Assembly: GCF_001766835.1 (NCBI RefSeq)
Contig: NZ_LKEU01000030.1
Location: forward strand, 92,998-156,997
Direction of reading: 5' to 3'
From: Acetobacterium wieringae
GTDB lineage: Bacteria; Bacillota; Clostridia; Eubacteriales; Eubacteriaceae
DNA length: 64,000 nt
Below the pieces are notes generated by a model. It was not told where the DNA came from. It saw only the letters and a list, made by a program, of their open reading frames with translations, and did no database searches. Shown here piece by piece: positions 10,701-18,172 of this stretch; the stretch's first letter is position 1, and each line of letters starts with the position of its first letter. The translations under genes were made by a program, and so were the position numbers.

Positions 10701-10841
10701 CAGGTGGTAGCCGAAGGTGTGGAAAGCCAGGCACAGCTGGCTTTTCTAAAAGAAAAAGGCTGTCATGAGGCTCAGGGCTATTACTGGGGCGAACCGATGA
10801 CTGCAGCTGACTTTGAGAAGCAGCTGAGCCGAGTACATTAA
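7770..10841 (+). CDS. 7TM-GAF-GGDEF-EAL c-di-GMP signalling protein (paralogue 2)
   Basis: A 1,023-residue paralogue of the preceding gene, colinear throughout: 7TM sensor (about 1-235), second membrane block (about 260-410), GAF (about 425-580), GGDEF (ARFGGDEF near 675) and EAL (EALLRW near 800). Unlike its neighbour it keeps an RKGD sequence at the inhibitory-site position before GGDEF, so its cyclase half may be feedback-inhibited. The EAL half retains ELEITE and DDFGT, though the usual GTGYSS reads GTEFSS, and it keeps KIDGSF and AEGVE. A GGGG ribosome site precedes the ATG. The 120-base gap from paralogue 1 holds only an imperfect hairpin (about 7692-7727) and no strong terminator, so the two may be co-transcribed. 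The N-terminal signals are unknown. Confidence 0.9.
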   Translation: MQQTQISILFYLIFILYSCLGFFCLFLNKKEQLNQVFFWLCMSYAVWAFGFAISNTLSDVQSVLIWRRIAALGWGVAFSVMLHFMLILTEHQQWLGNLKIRIAIYLPAVITIAVFALFPQLADAQYNLVQTPMGWGNIPVNNFWDIFYNLYYLSFSLLTLGLLFQWYRSTPDRRKQQQAFWLLLAFAIAIAMGTLTEMMANNLLAYPIPSVAPIIILIPVTAFAFDVKKYKLMVPEKSDKKVKFSEILSDETHRGLFRSIAMIFVVISVISFGNACFYPVQLWRLMVISTINLLLGLFIYSLPFSGLSIANQDRIITGIMVVAIPLTIFRPDTYLTNVIWVVPLIFLTVTIVFKQKKMFILLATATIIAGLVMVSWKSDQWVNVGTREYLARLFICLVAILLAGYTNRIYIARLTENNRQISFQKMISQVTTQFVSVSASNFDEKVQYLLKTSGEIMNADRVFVGRFFQDSGELRCTNEWLAEPYFPSVNLNEDIRQTKFPWFTKTIFNNQLVYLRSCDELPAEAQPEKAMMVQQGITAMLLIPIQSRETIIGFLGFDKIGKAKVPALTDPELLRVLANTLADAIGKVENENEIHCRAYYDTLTGLPNRVFFHEQLEKSMAAMKSNGSQLGVIFVDLDGFKEVNDTMGHDWGDHLLNHIGQRLSDNMRKGDSLARFGGDEFLIMVSQLNHKNELLDVARQLMAVFKEPVCLGEQEFYISASGGIAVFPEDGETVSALIKHADLAMYDAKKNGKGQVVFCSEEMKNCIREKMILTNSLHRALERQQLALYYQPKFDVSSQTMVGCEALLRWQHPELGMVSPGVFIPIAEQKGLMSEIGQWVFKTACAQNKAWQAQGFRPLPVAVNLSAAQFDNDLTAIVEKCLTETGLAGQYLELEITETIAMAESCGVILTLHQLKALGLGISIDDFGTEFSSLSRLNDLPVDRIKIDGSFIWGIGINPKDESIISVMIHLAQKLGLQVVAEGVESQAQLAFLKEKGCHEAQGYYWGEPMTAADFEKQLSRVH

Positions 10842-10850
10842 GCTATAAAG

Positions 10851-10884
10851 CGACCTCCACTGATGTGGAGGTCGTTGGTGTTTT
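10851..10884 (+). terminator. Terminator after the tandem GGDEF-EAL genes
   Basis: A 10-bp perfect stem (CGACCTCCAC / GTGGAGGTCG) with a TGAT loop is followed by an interrupted T-run (TTGGTGTTTT). Confidence 0.7.
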
Positions 10885-10954
10885 AGGGGACCAGAGTGAA
10901 GTCTTGTTTCCGCAATCTGGAGTGTTGCTTGAATCTTATTTTTGGGGGTATCAA

Positions 10955-10986
10955 TGATAACGTATCAACATAATTTTTGTTATAAT
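10955..10986 (+). promoter_or_regulatory. Promoter region and possible operator of the OpuB-type operon
   Basis: A TATAAT -10 box (10981-10986) lacks a clear -35 box. Just upstream, 10955-10967 is a small inverted repeat TGATA-ACG-TATCA where a -35 element would lie, so an activator or repressor may bind here. This is inferred from position only. Confidence 0.4.
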
Positions 10987-11044
10987 CTAATTGCTTAGAT
11001 GCGTACCTAAGGAAAGAAAATAATCAGAAGGAGACGGACACTAC

Positions 11045-11686
11045 ATGGAATTCATCAAAAATTTAGGCGAATTGCTTAAGACCCGCAGCGACTTTTTTAT
11101 TGAACTGCTGCTCCAGCATCTGGTGCTGAGTCTGATTGCGATTGTGATTATTACGGTAGTGGGGGTGACCACCGGGGTTCTGATTGCCAAATCACAAAAA
11201 GCGGCTAGCGTGGTGATTGGCCTGACTAACGTGCTTTATACCATTCCCTCTATTGCCATGTTCGGTTTTTTTGTCTCAATCACCGGCATCGGCAATACCA
11301 CAGCGATCATCGCCCTGGTGATTTACGGGCTGCTGCCAGTAATCCGCAATACCTATGTGGGGCTCACTGAAGTAGATGATCAGATTCTTGAGGCGGCGGT
11401 GGGAATGGGCAGCACCCCCTGGCAGTTGCTGTCAAAGATTCAATTTCCCCTGGCCTTACCGGTGATTATCGCTGGGATCCGCAGCATGGTGGTGATGACC
11501 ATCGCTCTGGCCGGGATTGCTTCCTTTATCGGTGCCGGGGGCCTGGGGGTGGCGATCTGGCGGGGGATTACCACGAATTTTGATGAAATGACGGTGGCTG
11601 GCAGTCTGCTGGTAGCTCTTTTGGCCTTTGTAGCTGATGGCATATTGGGAATAATTGAAAAAAGATTATTAAGGAGGACAAAATGA
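11045..11686 (+). CDS. Glycine betaine/carnitine/choline ABC transporter permease (OpuBB/OpuCB type)
   Basis: A 213-residue integral membrane permease with about five hydrophobic helices. It carries the typical EAA-loop sequence EAAVGMGSTPWQLLSKIQFP, which contacts the ATPase, and the FIGAGGLG motif of the ProW/OpuB branch. Length and motifs fit the small OpuCB/OpuCD permeases that import compatible solutes for osmoprotection. The 3' end overlaps the next gene by four bases (ATGA), and the two genes downstream encode the binding protein and ATPase. Only one permease gene is present, so the channel is probably a homodimer. Confidence 0.92.
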   Translation: MEFIKNLGELLKTRSDFFIELLLQHLVLSLIAIVIITVVGVTTGVLIAKSQKAASVVIGLTNVLYTIPSIAMFGFFVSITGIGNTTAIIALVIYGLLPVIRNTYVGLTEVDDQILEAAVGMGSTPWQLLSKIQFPLALPVIIAGIRSMVVMTIALAGIASFIGAGGLGVAIWRGITTNFDEMTVAGSLLVALLAFVADGILGIIEKRLLRRTK

Positions 11687-12567
11687 AAAAGTGGATGGGT
11701 TTAGTATTACTCGTCATGCTGGTATTGTTAGCAGCCGGTTGTCAAAATCAGGAAAAGAAAGTAGTTATTGCGTCAAAACCGATGGCGGAAAGCTATATCA
11801 TTGCTGAAATGATGGGCCAGCTGATCGAAGCCAATTCTGATATTAAGGTGGAATATAAAATGGGCATTGGCGGCGGAACCTCCAATATTCAGCCAGCCAT
11901 GGAAGCCAGCGAAATTGACATCTACCCGGAATATACCGGCACCGGCTGGCTGTTTGTGTTAAAAAATGAGCTGGTGACCGATCCGGAAACCCTGTATGAA
12001 GGGGTTAAGAGCCAGTATCAGGAAAAATATAATTTTGCCTGGCTGGATCGCTACGGTTTTAATGACACCTACGCCCTGGCCATGGATAAAAGCAAAGCTG
12101 ATAGCATGGGGATTAATACCTTCTCGGATCTGGCGGCCCAGAGCAATAACCTGAGCCTGGGAGCGGAGTATGATTTTTACGAACGCGAAGACGGTTATCC
12201 CGGACTGGTTACGGCCTATGGTTTTAATTTCAAGGAAACCAAAGAACTGGATATCGGTCTGAAATACAAGGCCATCGGCGAGGGTCAGGTGGATGTGATC
12301 AATAACTTTTCCACCGACGGACTGCTGGCCGAATATGACTTAAAGGTGCTAAAAGATGACAAGGGCTTCTTCCCGGCTTATGAAGCTGCCCCGGTGATCC
12401 GTCAGGAAATTCTGGATAAATACCCGGAACTGAAGGCCATTCTCAATCAGTTAGGTGGAAAGATTAATGATCAGGAAATGCAGCAAATGAATTACTATGT
12501 GGAAAAAGAAAACCGGGATGCTGGTGACGTTGCCGCTGAATTCCTGAAAGCCAAGGGCTTATTATAA
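11683..12567 (+). CDS. Compatible-solute-binding lipoprotein (OpuBC/OpuCC type)
   Basis: A 294-residue lipoprotein. A short hydrophobic signal ends at the lipobox LAAGC, so Cys20 should be lipid-anchored to the outer face of the membrane. The mature part is an OpuAC-type ligand-binding domain, with VIASKPMAESYIIAEM at the start, IYPEYTGTGW, and VINNFSTDGLLAEYDLKVLKDD near the hinge. It should capture betaine, choline or carnitine, although the aromatic cage was not resolved. The start overlaps the permease stop and has an AGGAGG site. The ATPase gene follows four bases after its stop. Confidence 0.92.
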   Translation: MKKWMGLVLLVMLVLLAAGCQNQEKKVVIASKPMAESYIIAEMMGQLIEANSDIKVEYKMGIGGGTSNIQPAMEASEIDIYPEYTGTGWLFVLKNELVTDPETLYEGVKSQYQEKYNFAWLDRYGFNDTYALAMDKSKADSMGINTFSDLAAQSNNLSLGAEYDFYEREDGYPGLVTAYGFNFKETKELDIGLKYKAIGEGQVDVINNFSTDGLLAEYDLKVLKDDKGFFPAYEAAPVIRQEILDKYPELKAILNQLGGKINDQEMQQMNYYVEKENRDAGDVAAEFLKAKGLL

Positions 12568-12571
12568 GCCG

Positions 12572-13516
12572 ATGATCGAGTTTCGTGATGTCAGCCAGCA
12601 GTATCAAGCCGGGAAACCAATTATAAGACATTTGAGCCTGACCGTTTCACAAGGCGAGTTTGTGGTGCTGATCGGCCCTTCCGGCTGCGGCAAAACGACC
12701 CTGTTAAAGATGATGAACGGCCTGATCAAGCCCGACAGCGGGGAAATCCGGATTAAGGGAAAAGAGCTCAAAGCGTGGGATCCGATAACCCTGAAGCGGA
12801 ACATCGGTTATGTCATTCAGCAGGTGGGGCTGTTTCCCCATCTGACTATTGAAAAAAATATTGCCTATGCCCTGGATATTCAAAAAGCCAGCGAAACAGT
12901 AAAGAAGGAACGGGCTCGGGAGCTGATCCAGTTGGTCGGTCTGGAAGAAAATTATCTGGCCAAATATCCCAACGAATTAAGCGGCGGCCAGAAGCAACGG
13001 GTAGGTATTGCCCGGGCGCTGGCGGCGGATCCGGAGATTATTTTAATGGACGAGCCCCTGGGGGCGGTGGATCAGATTAATCGGGGGGTGCTCCAGGATG
13101 AAATCATCCGGATTTATCAAACCCTGAATAAAACCATTGTCTTTGTCACCCACGACATTGAGGAAGCCATCAAGCTGGGGACCAAAATTGTGGTGATGAA
13201 TCAGGGCGAAATCATGGAAATGGGTTCCCGGGATGCCATTGTCTTTCACAGCAAGAGTCATTTTGCCGATGACTTTATCGGTAACAAGGGCTTTCTATCC
13301 TATTTGAATATTGTCAAAATCGAACAGGTGGTTTGTCCCTTTAACGGCAATGTCTCCGAAAAGGAGATAACCCTGTGGGTCAGCGCCGCTGATCCGCTGA
13401 TTGTCGGGATCCGGATCTGTCTGGAAAACGGCGTCAATCAGATTGGCGTCCGGGATGGCGCCGGCCAAGTCGTGGGCGCCTTTGACCTGGGCTGTTTGTC
13501 GCGGCTGAAGTTTTAA
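12572..13516 (+). CDS. Compatible-solute ABC transporter ATPase (OpuBA/OpuCA type)
   Basis: A 314-residue ABC ATPase with Walker A GPSGCGKT, signature LSGGQKQR, Walker B IILMDEP and the switch histidine in VTHDIEEA. The N-terminal 240 residues are the nucleotide-binding domain. The tail (about 255-314) resembles one CBS-like half, where full OpuCA proteins carry two CBS repeats that sense ionic strength, so the regulatory tail looks shortened. The ribosome site is weak and the gene starts four bases after the lipoprotein stop, which suggests translational coupling. It powers import by the two upstream proteins. Confidence 0.92.
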   Translation: MIEFRDVSQQYQAGKPIIRHLSLTVSQGEFVVLIGPSGCGKTTLLKMMNGLIKPDSGEIRIKGKELKAWDPITLKRNIGYVIQQVGLFPHLTIEKNIAYALDIQKASETVKKERARELIQLVGLEENYLAKYPNELSGGQKQRVGIARALAADPEIILMDEPLGAVDQINRGVLQDEIIRIYQTLNKTIVFVTHDIEEAIKLGTKIVVMNQGEIMEMGSRDAIVFHSKSHFADDFIGNKGFLSYLNIVKIEQVVCPFNGNVSEKEITLWVSAADPLIVGIRICLENGVNQIGVRDGAGQVVGAFDLGCLSRLKF

Positions 13517-13567
13517 AAAGGGCGTCAGCGCTTAGTGGCACCATGGCGTGGGAAATAAATTAATAAT

Positions 13568-13602
13568 GGCGATGCTTCCGGTTATTTAAAGGAAGCATCG
13601 CC
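13568..13602. terminator. Hairpin between convergent opuB-type and antiporter genes
   Basis: A perfect 12-bp stem (GGCGATGCTTCC / GGAAGCATCGCC) lies between two convergent genes. The T-runs on either side are poor, so it may act in both directions or protect the 3' end. Confidence 0.6.
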
Positions 13603-13611
13603 ACTACTGGT

Positions 13612-14826
13612 TTAGGAATGAATTTTTTTAGGGGAAACCGGTCTGGTTTCGGGCAGTGTGATTTCACCGGCTTTGATCAGGGCATATTTGGCGGCAATCG
13701 GGCCGACCACCGAATAGATAAAGGTGGAACATAAAATAACGACCTGAATCTGTTCGGCATAAAGCGGCACAACCTTGGCGGCTACGACCACCAGTCCTAA
13801 AGCGACGCCAGCCTGGGGCATCAGGGTTGGTCCCATATATTTGCAGATATTTTCGTCCTGATGGGTGATTTTTCCGCCAAACCAGGCCCCGGCCATTTTG
13901 CCGATAACCCGGACGACCACATAGATGATCCCGATCAGTCCAATTGCGGGTAAGGCGGAAATCTGAAAGCCAGCCCCGGAGATGACAAAAAAGACCATAA
14001 AAATTGGTGGGGTAAAGGCATCGATGGTTTTCATCAGGGCATCAATATGATCGCGGTAAATGTTGACCAGGACACCGCCCAGGGCCATACAAGCCAGCAA
14101 TGGGGAACCGTGAAGCAAATCAGCGACCCAGTAGGTCAGCAGAATCATCGCGATGACAATACAAATCTGATTGGAGGGTTTCTTGAAAAACCGAAAAAAC
14201 AGCTTCATAACGATTCCGGCGACGGCACCCAGGATAAATGAAATCAGGATCTCATAAAAGGGGGCCAGAATCGAGAGGAGCAGATTGGTTTCGACCGCTG
14301 AATTCATGGCATTGACAATGGTTGCGGCAAAACCAAAGGTGATCAGAGCAATCGCATCATCAATCGCGACGACGCTCATCAGCATCGAAGTCAGCGGGCC
14401 TTTGGCATCATATTGCTTGATCACCATAATGGTCTGGGCCGGGGCGGTGGCGGCGGCAATGGCCCCCAGCATGATCGCAAGCTTGGGATCAAAACCGAAA
14501 AGCATCAGTACCAGGGTGACCAGAATTACCGCCATCAGGGCTTCCGCCGTGGCAATCACAACCGGAGCAATCCCGACCTTTTTAAAATAGTTGAGGTCAA
14601 ACTGGCTGCCAATTGAAAAGGCGACAAAACCCAGGGCAATATCCGAGATCACCACAAAACCGCTGACCATATCCATCGAGATGAGATTGAGAAACGAAGG
14701 GCCCAAAATAAGTCCGGCAAACAGGTATCCGGTGACATTGGGCATTTTGAATTGTTTGGCCAATCGTCCCAGCAGAATTCCGGCTAACAGCATGATTGCA
14801 ATTTCGATGATGATTTTAGTTTCCAA
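13612..14826 (-). CDS. Cation/proton antiporter, CPA/Kef-type membrane domain
   Basis: A membrane protein of about 404 residues with 12 or so hydrophobic helices and the CPA-family Na+/H+ exchanger fold. Motifs include GYLFAGLILGPSFL, the APAQTIMVI and SVVAIDDAIALITFG segments that form the ion-binding core, and GFDPKLAIMLGAIAAATAP. There is no C-terminal RCK/TrkA-N domain. A longer open frame reaches 14913, but the added residues do not look like an antiporter N-terminus. I prefer the TTG at 14826 (METKIII), 11 bases inside the upstream PII-like gene and behind a GAAAGG sequence. The overlap implies coupled synthesis with the PII-like protein, which may replace the missing regulatory domain. 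The ion specificity is unknown. Confidence 0.88.
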   Translation of the reverse strand: METKIIIEIAIMLLAGILLGRLAKQFKMPNVTGYLFAGLILGPSFLNLISMDMVSGFVVISDIALGFVAFSIGSQFDLNYFKKVGIAPVVIATAEALMAVILVTLVLMLFGFDPKLAIMLGAIAAATAPAQTIMVIKQYDAKGPLTSMLMSVVAIDDAIALITFGFAATIVNAMNSAVETNLLLSILAPFYEILISFILGAVAGIVMKLFFRFFKKPSNQICIVIAMILLTYWVADLLHGSPLLACMALGGVLVNIYRDHIDALMKTIDAFTPPIFMVFFVISGAGFQISALPAIGLIGIIYVVVRVIGKMAGAWFGGKITHQDENICKYMGPTLMPQAGVALGLVVVAAKVVPLYAEQIQVVILCSTFIYSVVGPIAAKYALIKAGEITLPETRPVSPKKIHS

Positions 14827-15169
14827 TTGAACACAGACCTTTCGCGAAGTCGACGGGGATGGTAAAGACAATCCCTGAATCCGGTTCATCCAGATTGGCG
14901 ACCGTGGCTTCAATCACGTCGATAACCTGGCCTATTTTTTCGTCCTCGAGAATCACAAAAATAACATTGCCTTGGGCCACATCCGGATTGAGAAAGGATC
15001 TTAACGAACCGAGAATCGGGATTTCATCGGCATCGTGGAGATGACTGAGGTGTCGGGCCATGCCCCGGCTTTCCAGCACTGTGGCTCCGCATATTTGTTT
15101 GGACGCCAAGGCTGCCAGCAGTGGATCCAGTTTATCCGGCTGGCTTAAGACATATACAAATAACTTCAT
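14816..15169 (-). CDS. PII-like small regulatory protein paired with antiporter
   Basis: A 117-residue protein with the order of strands and helices expected of a PII-like ferredoxin fold: MKLFVYVLSQPDKLDPLLAAL, then strand-loop-strand with ATVLESRGMARHLS leading to the T-loop position, then NVIFVILEDEKIGQVIDVI. It lacks the classical T-loop tyrosine motif of GlnB/GlnK. The ATG at 15169 follows AGGAGG; upstream in-frame codons are not used. The gene overlaps the start of the antiporter gene. PII-like proteins often sit beside a transporter and control it through nucleotide or ion binding, so this one probably gates the antiporter. That role is inference from gene order. Confidence 0.75.
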   Translation of the reverse strand: MKLFVYVLSQPDKLDPLLAALASKQICGATVLESRGMARHLSHLHDADEIPILGSLRSFLNPDVAQGNVIFVILEDEKIGQVIDVIEATVANLDEPDSGIVFTIPVDFAKGLCSIGN

Positions 15170-15292
15170 TGATTTCCTCCTGTACTGACTGTGGATTAAA
15201 ATTTGTCGTATCAACAGTATAGCACTTCAGCATAGCTAAATCAAAAGAGATTGATGCGGAGACTGGTACTTTGGTTCAGGCAAAATTGTCGG

Positions 15293-16018
15293 TTAGACTA
15301 AAATTTGCCCCAGAAAGTTCTGCAGTCGTTCGTTTTCCGGGCGATCAAAAATATCTTCCGGGGTACCTTCTTCAGCAATTAGACCTTCATGAATAAAGAT
15401 GACCCGATCCGCCACCTCTTTGGCAAAGCCCATTTCATGGGTCACAATAATCATCGTTCGGCCTTCTTTAGCAAGGTCATTCATGACGCCCAGGACCTCG
15501 CCAACCAGCTCCGGATCGAGGGCCGAGGTCGGTTCGTCAAAAAGAATCACCTTGGGTTCCATCGCCAGCGAGCGGGCAATGGCCACCCGCTGCTGCTGTC
15601 CACCGGAGAGCATGGCCGGGTATTCGTTGGCCTTATCCAGCAGGTTAACCTTTTCAAGCAATGTCATGGCCAGCTCCCGGGCTTTCTTCCGATCCATTTT
15701 TTTAACCGTAATGGGACCTTCCATCACATTTTGCAGCACCGTCATATGGGGAAAAAGGTTAAAGCGCTGAAAAACCATGCCCACCTTCTGGCGGATTTCG
15801 TTGATCTCTTTGGCCGTTACCATTTGCCCATCAATATAAATTTCACCCTCGTTTTTTTCTTCCAGGAAATTGATACAGCGCAGCAGGGTGCTTTTTCCCG
15901 ATCCACTGGAACCAATCAGACAGACGACCTCACTCTCGGAAACGGTTAAATCGATGCCACGCAACACTTCCAGTTCGCCAAAATATTTGTGTAAGTTTTT
16001 AATTTCAATCATGCTCAT
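15293..16018 (-). CDS. Polar amino-acid ABC transporter ATPase (GlnQ family)
   Basis: A 241-residue ABC ATPase typical of amino-acid importers: Walker [11 protein letters not shown]-loop [12 protein letters not shown], signature LSGGQQQR, Walker [13 protein letters not shown] and switch VTHEMGFA. The length equals that of GlnQ/ArtP proteins, with no extra domain. The start is three bases after the upstream permease stop, behind GAGAGG. It forms one operon with the permease (16022-16702) and binding protein (16887-17672). The substrate class (glutamine, arginine, cystine or other) cannot be fixed from this subunit. Confidence 0.93.
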   Translation of the reverse strand: MSMIEIKNLHKYFGELEVLRGIDLTVSESEVVCLIGSSGSGKSTLLRCINFLEEKNEGEIYIDGQMVTAKEINEIRQKVGMVFQRFNLFPHMTVLQNVMEGPITVKKMDRKKARELAMTLLEKVNLLDKANEYPAMLSGGQQQRVAIARSLAMEPKVILFDEPTSALDPELVGEVLGVMNDLAKEGRTMIIVTHEMGFAKEVADRVIFIHEGLIAEEGTPEDIFDRPENERLQNFLGQILV

Positions 16019-16021
16019 TGT

Positions 16022-16702
16022 TTACCTCTCATTCACTTTTAACTTTAATTCGACCTGACTGAGAACTTTGGTCAGTCCCATGGTAATAATCAGGTAGTAC
16101 ACTCCGGCGGTGAAATAAATCGGGAAGACATTAAAGGTGGCGGCGCTAAACTGACGGGCCAACAGCATTGTTTCGGTGATCGTGATCACACTGGCAAGGG
16201 AAGAGTCCTTGACGGCAATGATAAACTGATTTCCCAAAGCCGGGACTGATCGCTTAAACGCCTGGGGTAGCACCACCCGTTTCATGGCCTGCCATTTGGT
16301 CATTCCCAGCGAGCGGGCGGCTTCCCGCTGGCCGTAGTCGATGGATTCGATGGAACCCCGGAAGATTTCACTGATATAGGCGCCGTTGTGCAGGGCCAGA
16401 GCAATGATTGCTGATGGGAAAGCGTCAATCATAATACCCAGGCTGGGGAGTCCATAAAAGATAAAATACAGCTGCAGCAATAGGGGGGTTCCCCGGACGA
16501 TGGTGATATAGACGTCCATGGTTTTTTTTAACCACTTATATTTGGTCAGTTTTAATACGGCCACCACCAGACCGATAATCATCCCCAGAATGATGGAAAA
16601 GAACGCCAGTTGCAGGGTTAAGATGACACCGGGGATAAACTTCGGCGCAAACTCCACCACGGTTTTAAAAAATTCAATACTATTGTTGATGACAGCATCC
16701 AT
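16022..16702 (-). CDS. Polar amino-acid ABC transporter permease (HisM/GlnP type)
   Basis: A 226-residue permease with about five membrane helices. The N-terminal GVILTLQLAFFSIILGMIIG segment and the EAA loop EAARSLGMTKWQAMKRVVLPQA are diagnostic of the His/Glu/Gln/Arg permease family, as is VRGTPLLLQLYFI. The preferred start is ATG 16702, five bases after AGGAGGT; a longer frame to 16759 adds a stretch not seen in the family. Two hairpins lie between it and the upstream binding-protein gene and probably lower its expression relative to that gene. Confidence 0.92.
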   Translation of the reverse strand: MDAVINNSIEFFKTVVEFAPKFIPGVILTLQLAFFSIILGMIIGLVVAVLKLTKYKWLKKTMDVYITIVRGTPLLLQLYFIFYGLPSLGIMIDAFPSAIIALALHNGAYISEIFRGSIESIDYGQREAARSLGMTKWQAMKRVVLPQAFKRSVPALGNQFIIAVKDSSLASVITITETMLLARQFSAATFNVFPIYFTAGVYYLIITMGLTKVLSQVELKLKVNER

Positions 16703-16754
16703 GGGATACCTCCTTTTTTTGAATGAGTAGAAATTAGAATAACCATAAAATGAT

Positions 16755-16791
16755 GACATCCGTGTCGTCTCGATAAAAAGACACGGATGTC
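16755..16791 (-). terminator. Intercistronic hairpin 1 in amino-acid ABC operon
   Basis: A perfect 12-bp inverted repeat (GACATCCGTGTC / GACACGGATGTC) with a 13-base loop lies between binding-protein and permease genes. It has no T-run on the minus strand. It is probably a processing or attenuating hairpin that lets binding protein exceed permease. Confidence 0.6.
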
Positions 16792-16841
16792 ACAGTTTTA
16801 GATTTTTTCATTCAGATCCACCCGGATCCGATTTAAATGGG

Positions 16842-16877
16842 TTCAGGCAGTTCGGTTAAGATCCGGACTGCCTGAAT
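16842..16877 (-). terminator. Intercistronic hairpin 2 in amino-acid ABC operon
   Basis: An inverted repeat of about 11-12 bp (TTCAGGCAGT / ACTGCCTGAA) starts ten bases after the binding-protein stop codon. There is no T-run, which fits mRNA 3'-end protection or partial termination. Confidence 0.6.
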
Positions 16878-16886
16878 GCATAACGG

Positions 16887-17672
16887 TTATTTTTCGAGAA
16901 TATTGATGCCAAACCAGCGGTTGCTGATTTCGGCGTAGGTACCATCGGCAATGATGGCGGCCAAAGCCTTGTTGACGGCTTCCAGCAGCTCCTTATCATC
17001 CTGACGGATCGCGATGGCGATATTTTCGGTATACAGCAGATCACCGACGGGTTCAATGGCAACGCCATAATCAATCGGGGCTCGGGCGCCAACGACCTTG
17101 CTGGTCACCAGCCCATCAGAACGGCCCTGATCGACACTTTTGAAATTATCGACGTCACTCTGGAATTGAAGAATTTCGGCAATATTTGTCATGCCATCCA
17201 GGTATTCATGAAAGGTGGTACCGGTAACGACGCCAACCTTACCATTTTCCAGTTCATTGATGCTATTTAATCCCGAACCGGCTTTGGCAAAAAACTGTGC
17301 CCCGTCATAGTAGTAGGGATCGGTGAAACTAACCTGTTTCAGACGTTCCTCTGTCACCGCCATACTGCCGATGATCATATCAAAACGATTACCGGTCAGA
17401 CCGCCGATGATACCGTCCCATTCGACGGTAATGGGCTTGGCCGTAACCCCCATTTTTTCGGCGATGGCAGCAGCAATTTCAATATCAAATCCGGCCAGTT
17501 CACCATTTTCATTGATATAGTTAAACGGGGGATAAGCTCCGGTCATAGCAAAGGTCATCTCACCTTTTTCGATAATCTTTGAATAGGTGGTTTCGTCAGC
17601 AGATGCTCCGGAACAGCCACTTAAAATACCGACCAACAGCACCCCTAAAATCATCATCATTAACTTTTTCAT
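16887..17672 (-). CDS. Polar amino-acid-binding lipoprotein (SBP_bac_3)
   Basis: A 261-residue lipoprotein with signal peptide and lipobox ILSGC (Cys20). The mature domain follows the family 3 binding-protein pattern: TFAMTGAYPPFNYINENGELAGFDIEIAAAIA split into its two known parts, the VEWDGIIGGLTGNRFDMI hinge segment, and LEAVNKALAAIIADGTYAEI near the C-terminus. It feeds the downstream permease and ATPase. An AGGAGG site precedes the ATG. Upstream lie 136 bases and then the terminator of a separate strong transcription unit (17808-18110), so this operon is either controlled by read-through past that terminator or has a weak promoter of its own in the AT-rich gap. Confidence 0.93.
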   Translation of the reverse strand: MKKLMMMILGVLLVGILSGCSGASADETTYSKIIEKGEMTFAMTGAYPPFNYINENGELAGFDIEIAAAIAEKMGVTAKPITVEWDGIIGGLTGNRFDMIIGSMAVTEERLKQVSFTDPYYYDGAQFFAKAGSGLNSINELENGKVGVVTGTTFHEYLDGMTNIAEILQFQSDVDNFKSVDQGRSDGLVTSKVVGARAPIDYGVAIEPVGDLLYTENIAIAIRQDDKELLEAVNKALAAIIADGTYAEISNRWFGINILEK

Positions 17673-17807
17673 TTCTTCCTCCTGAATAAAATTAGTAAAT
17701 TTATATAAACTTGATTTAATCTTTTCTCGATTGAGTGATTAAAATCAAGGAAAAGCAATAGCTACCGAGTTCGTCGAGAAATCCAAAATTTTAAAGGAAA
17801 AATTTAT

Positions 17808-18076
17808 AAAAAAAAGGGCACTCCAACTCTGTAAATACAGAGTTAGAGTGCCCTAGCTTCGCTATAAAAAATAACTCACAATATACCATTTGTGACAAAA
17901 ATGTCCAATAGTATAGTGTATGACCTCTCGATCCTACACAAGCCCCAGTTCCATAAAATGTTTTTCTGTACAGGTTTCATTTATTAAGCTCCCAGCTTAC
18001 ACATTTCCACGTTTCTCAACACGTAAACAAGCTCACCAGGAAAACTACTCAAAGTACATACTTCACAACTTTATTG
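17808..18076 (-). ncRNA. Orphan structured RNA (leader or small RNA), promoter to terminator
   Basis: Between a consensus promoter and a terminator with a T8 run is an RNA of about 260 nt with no credible open frame. The terminator stem (17816-17853) has 16 pairs with one mismatch. Bases 18072-18080 are complementary to 17900-17908, which would close a long irregular fold, but promoter spacing puts the expected 5' end near 18075, inside that segment. Internal hairpins include TCACAA/TTGTGA just before the terminator and GTGTA/TACAC. I see no T-box, lysine, SAM, cobalamin or c-di-GMP aptamer signature. It may be a 6S-like or other stand-alone RNA, or an attenuation leader for the amino-acid transporter operon that starts 136 bases later. 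Confidence 0.55.
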
Positions 18077-18081
18077 GACAT

Positions 18082-18110
18082 ATTATATCAAAGCTATATC
18101 ATTATGTCAA
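18082..18110 (-). promoter_or_regulatory. Perfect consensus sigma-A promoter
   Basis: On the minus strand TTGACA (18105-18110) and TATAAT (18082-18087) are exactly 17 bases apart. No protein gene follows within 400 bases, so this strong promoter serves the structured RNA. Confidence 0.85.
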
Positions 18111-18172
18111 CCTAAAATCATTTTCATATTAAAAGCCAAGAATGATTGTTTGTTTTTTGGTGTTTTTTATAA

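Noticed and set aside
17808..18076. T-box leader for the amino-acid ABC operon
   Set aside because: The conserved T-box sequence (GGTGG-ACCGCG type) that should precede the terminator is absent.
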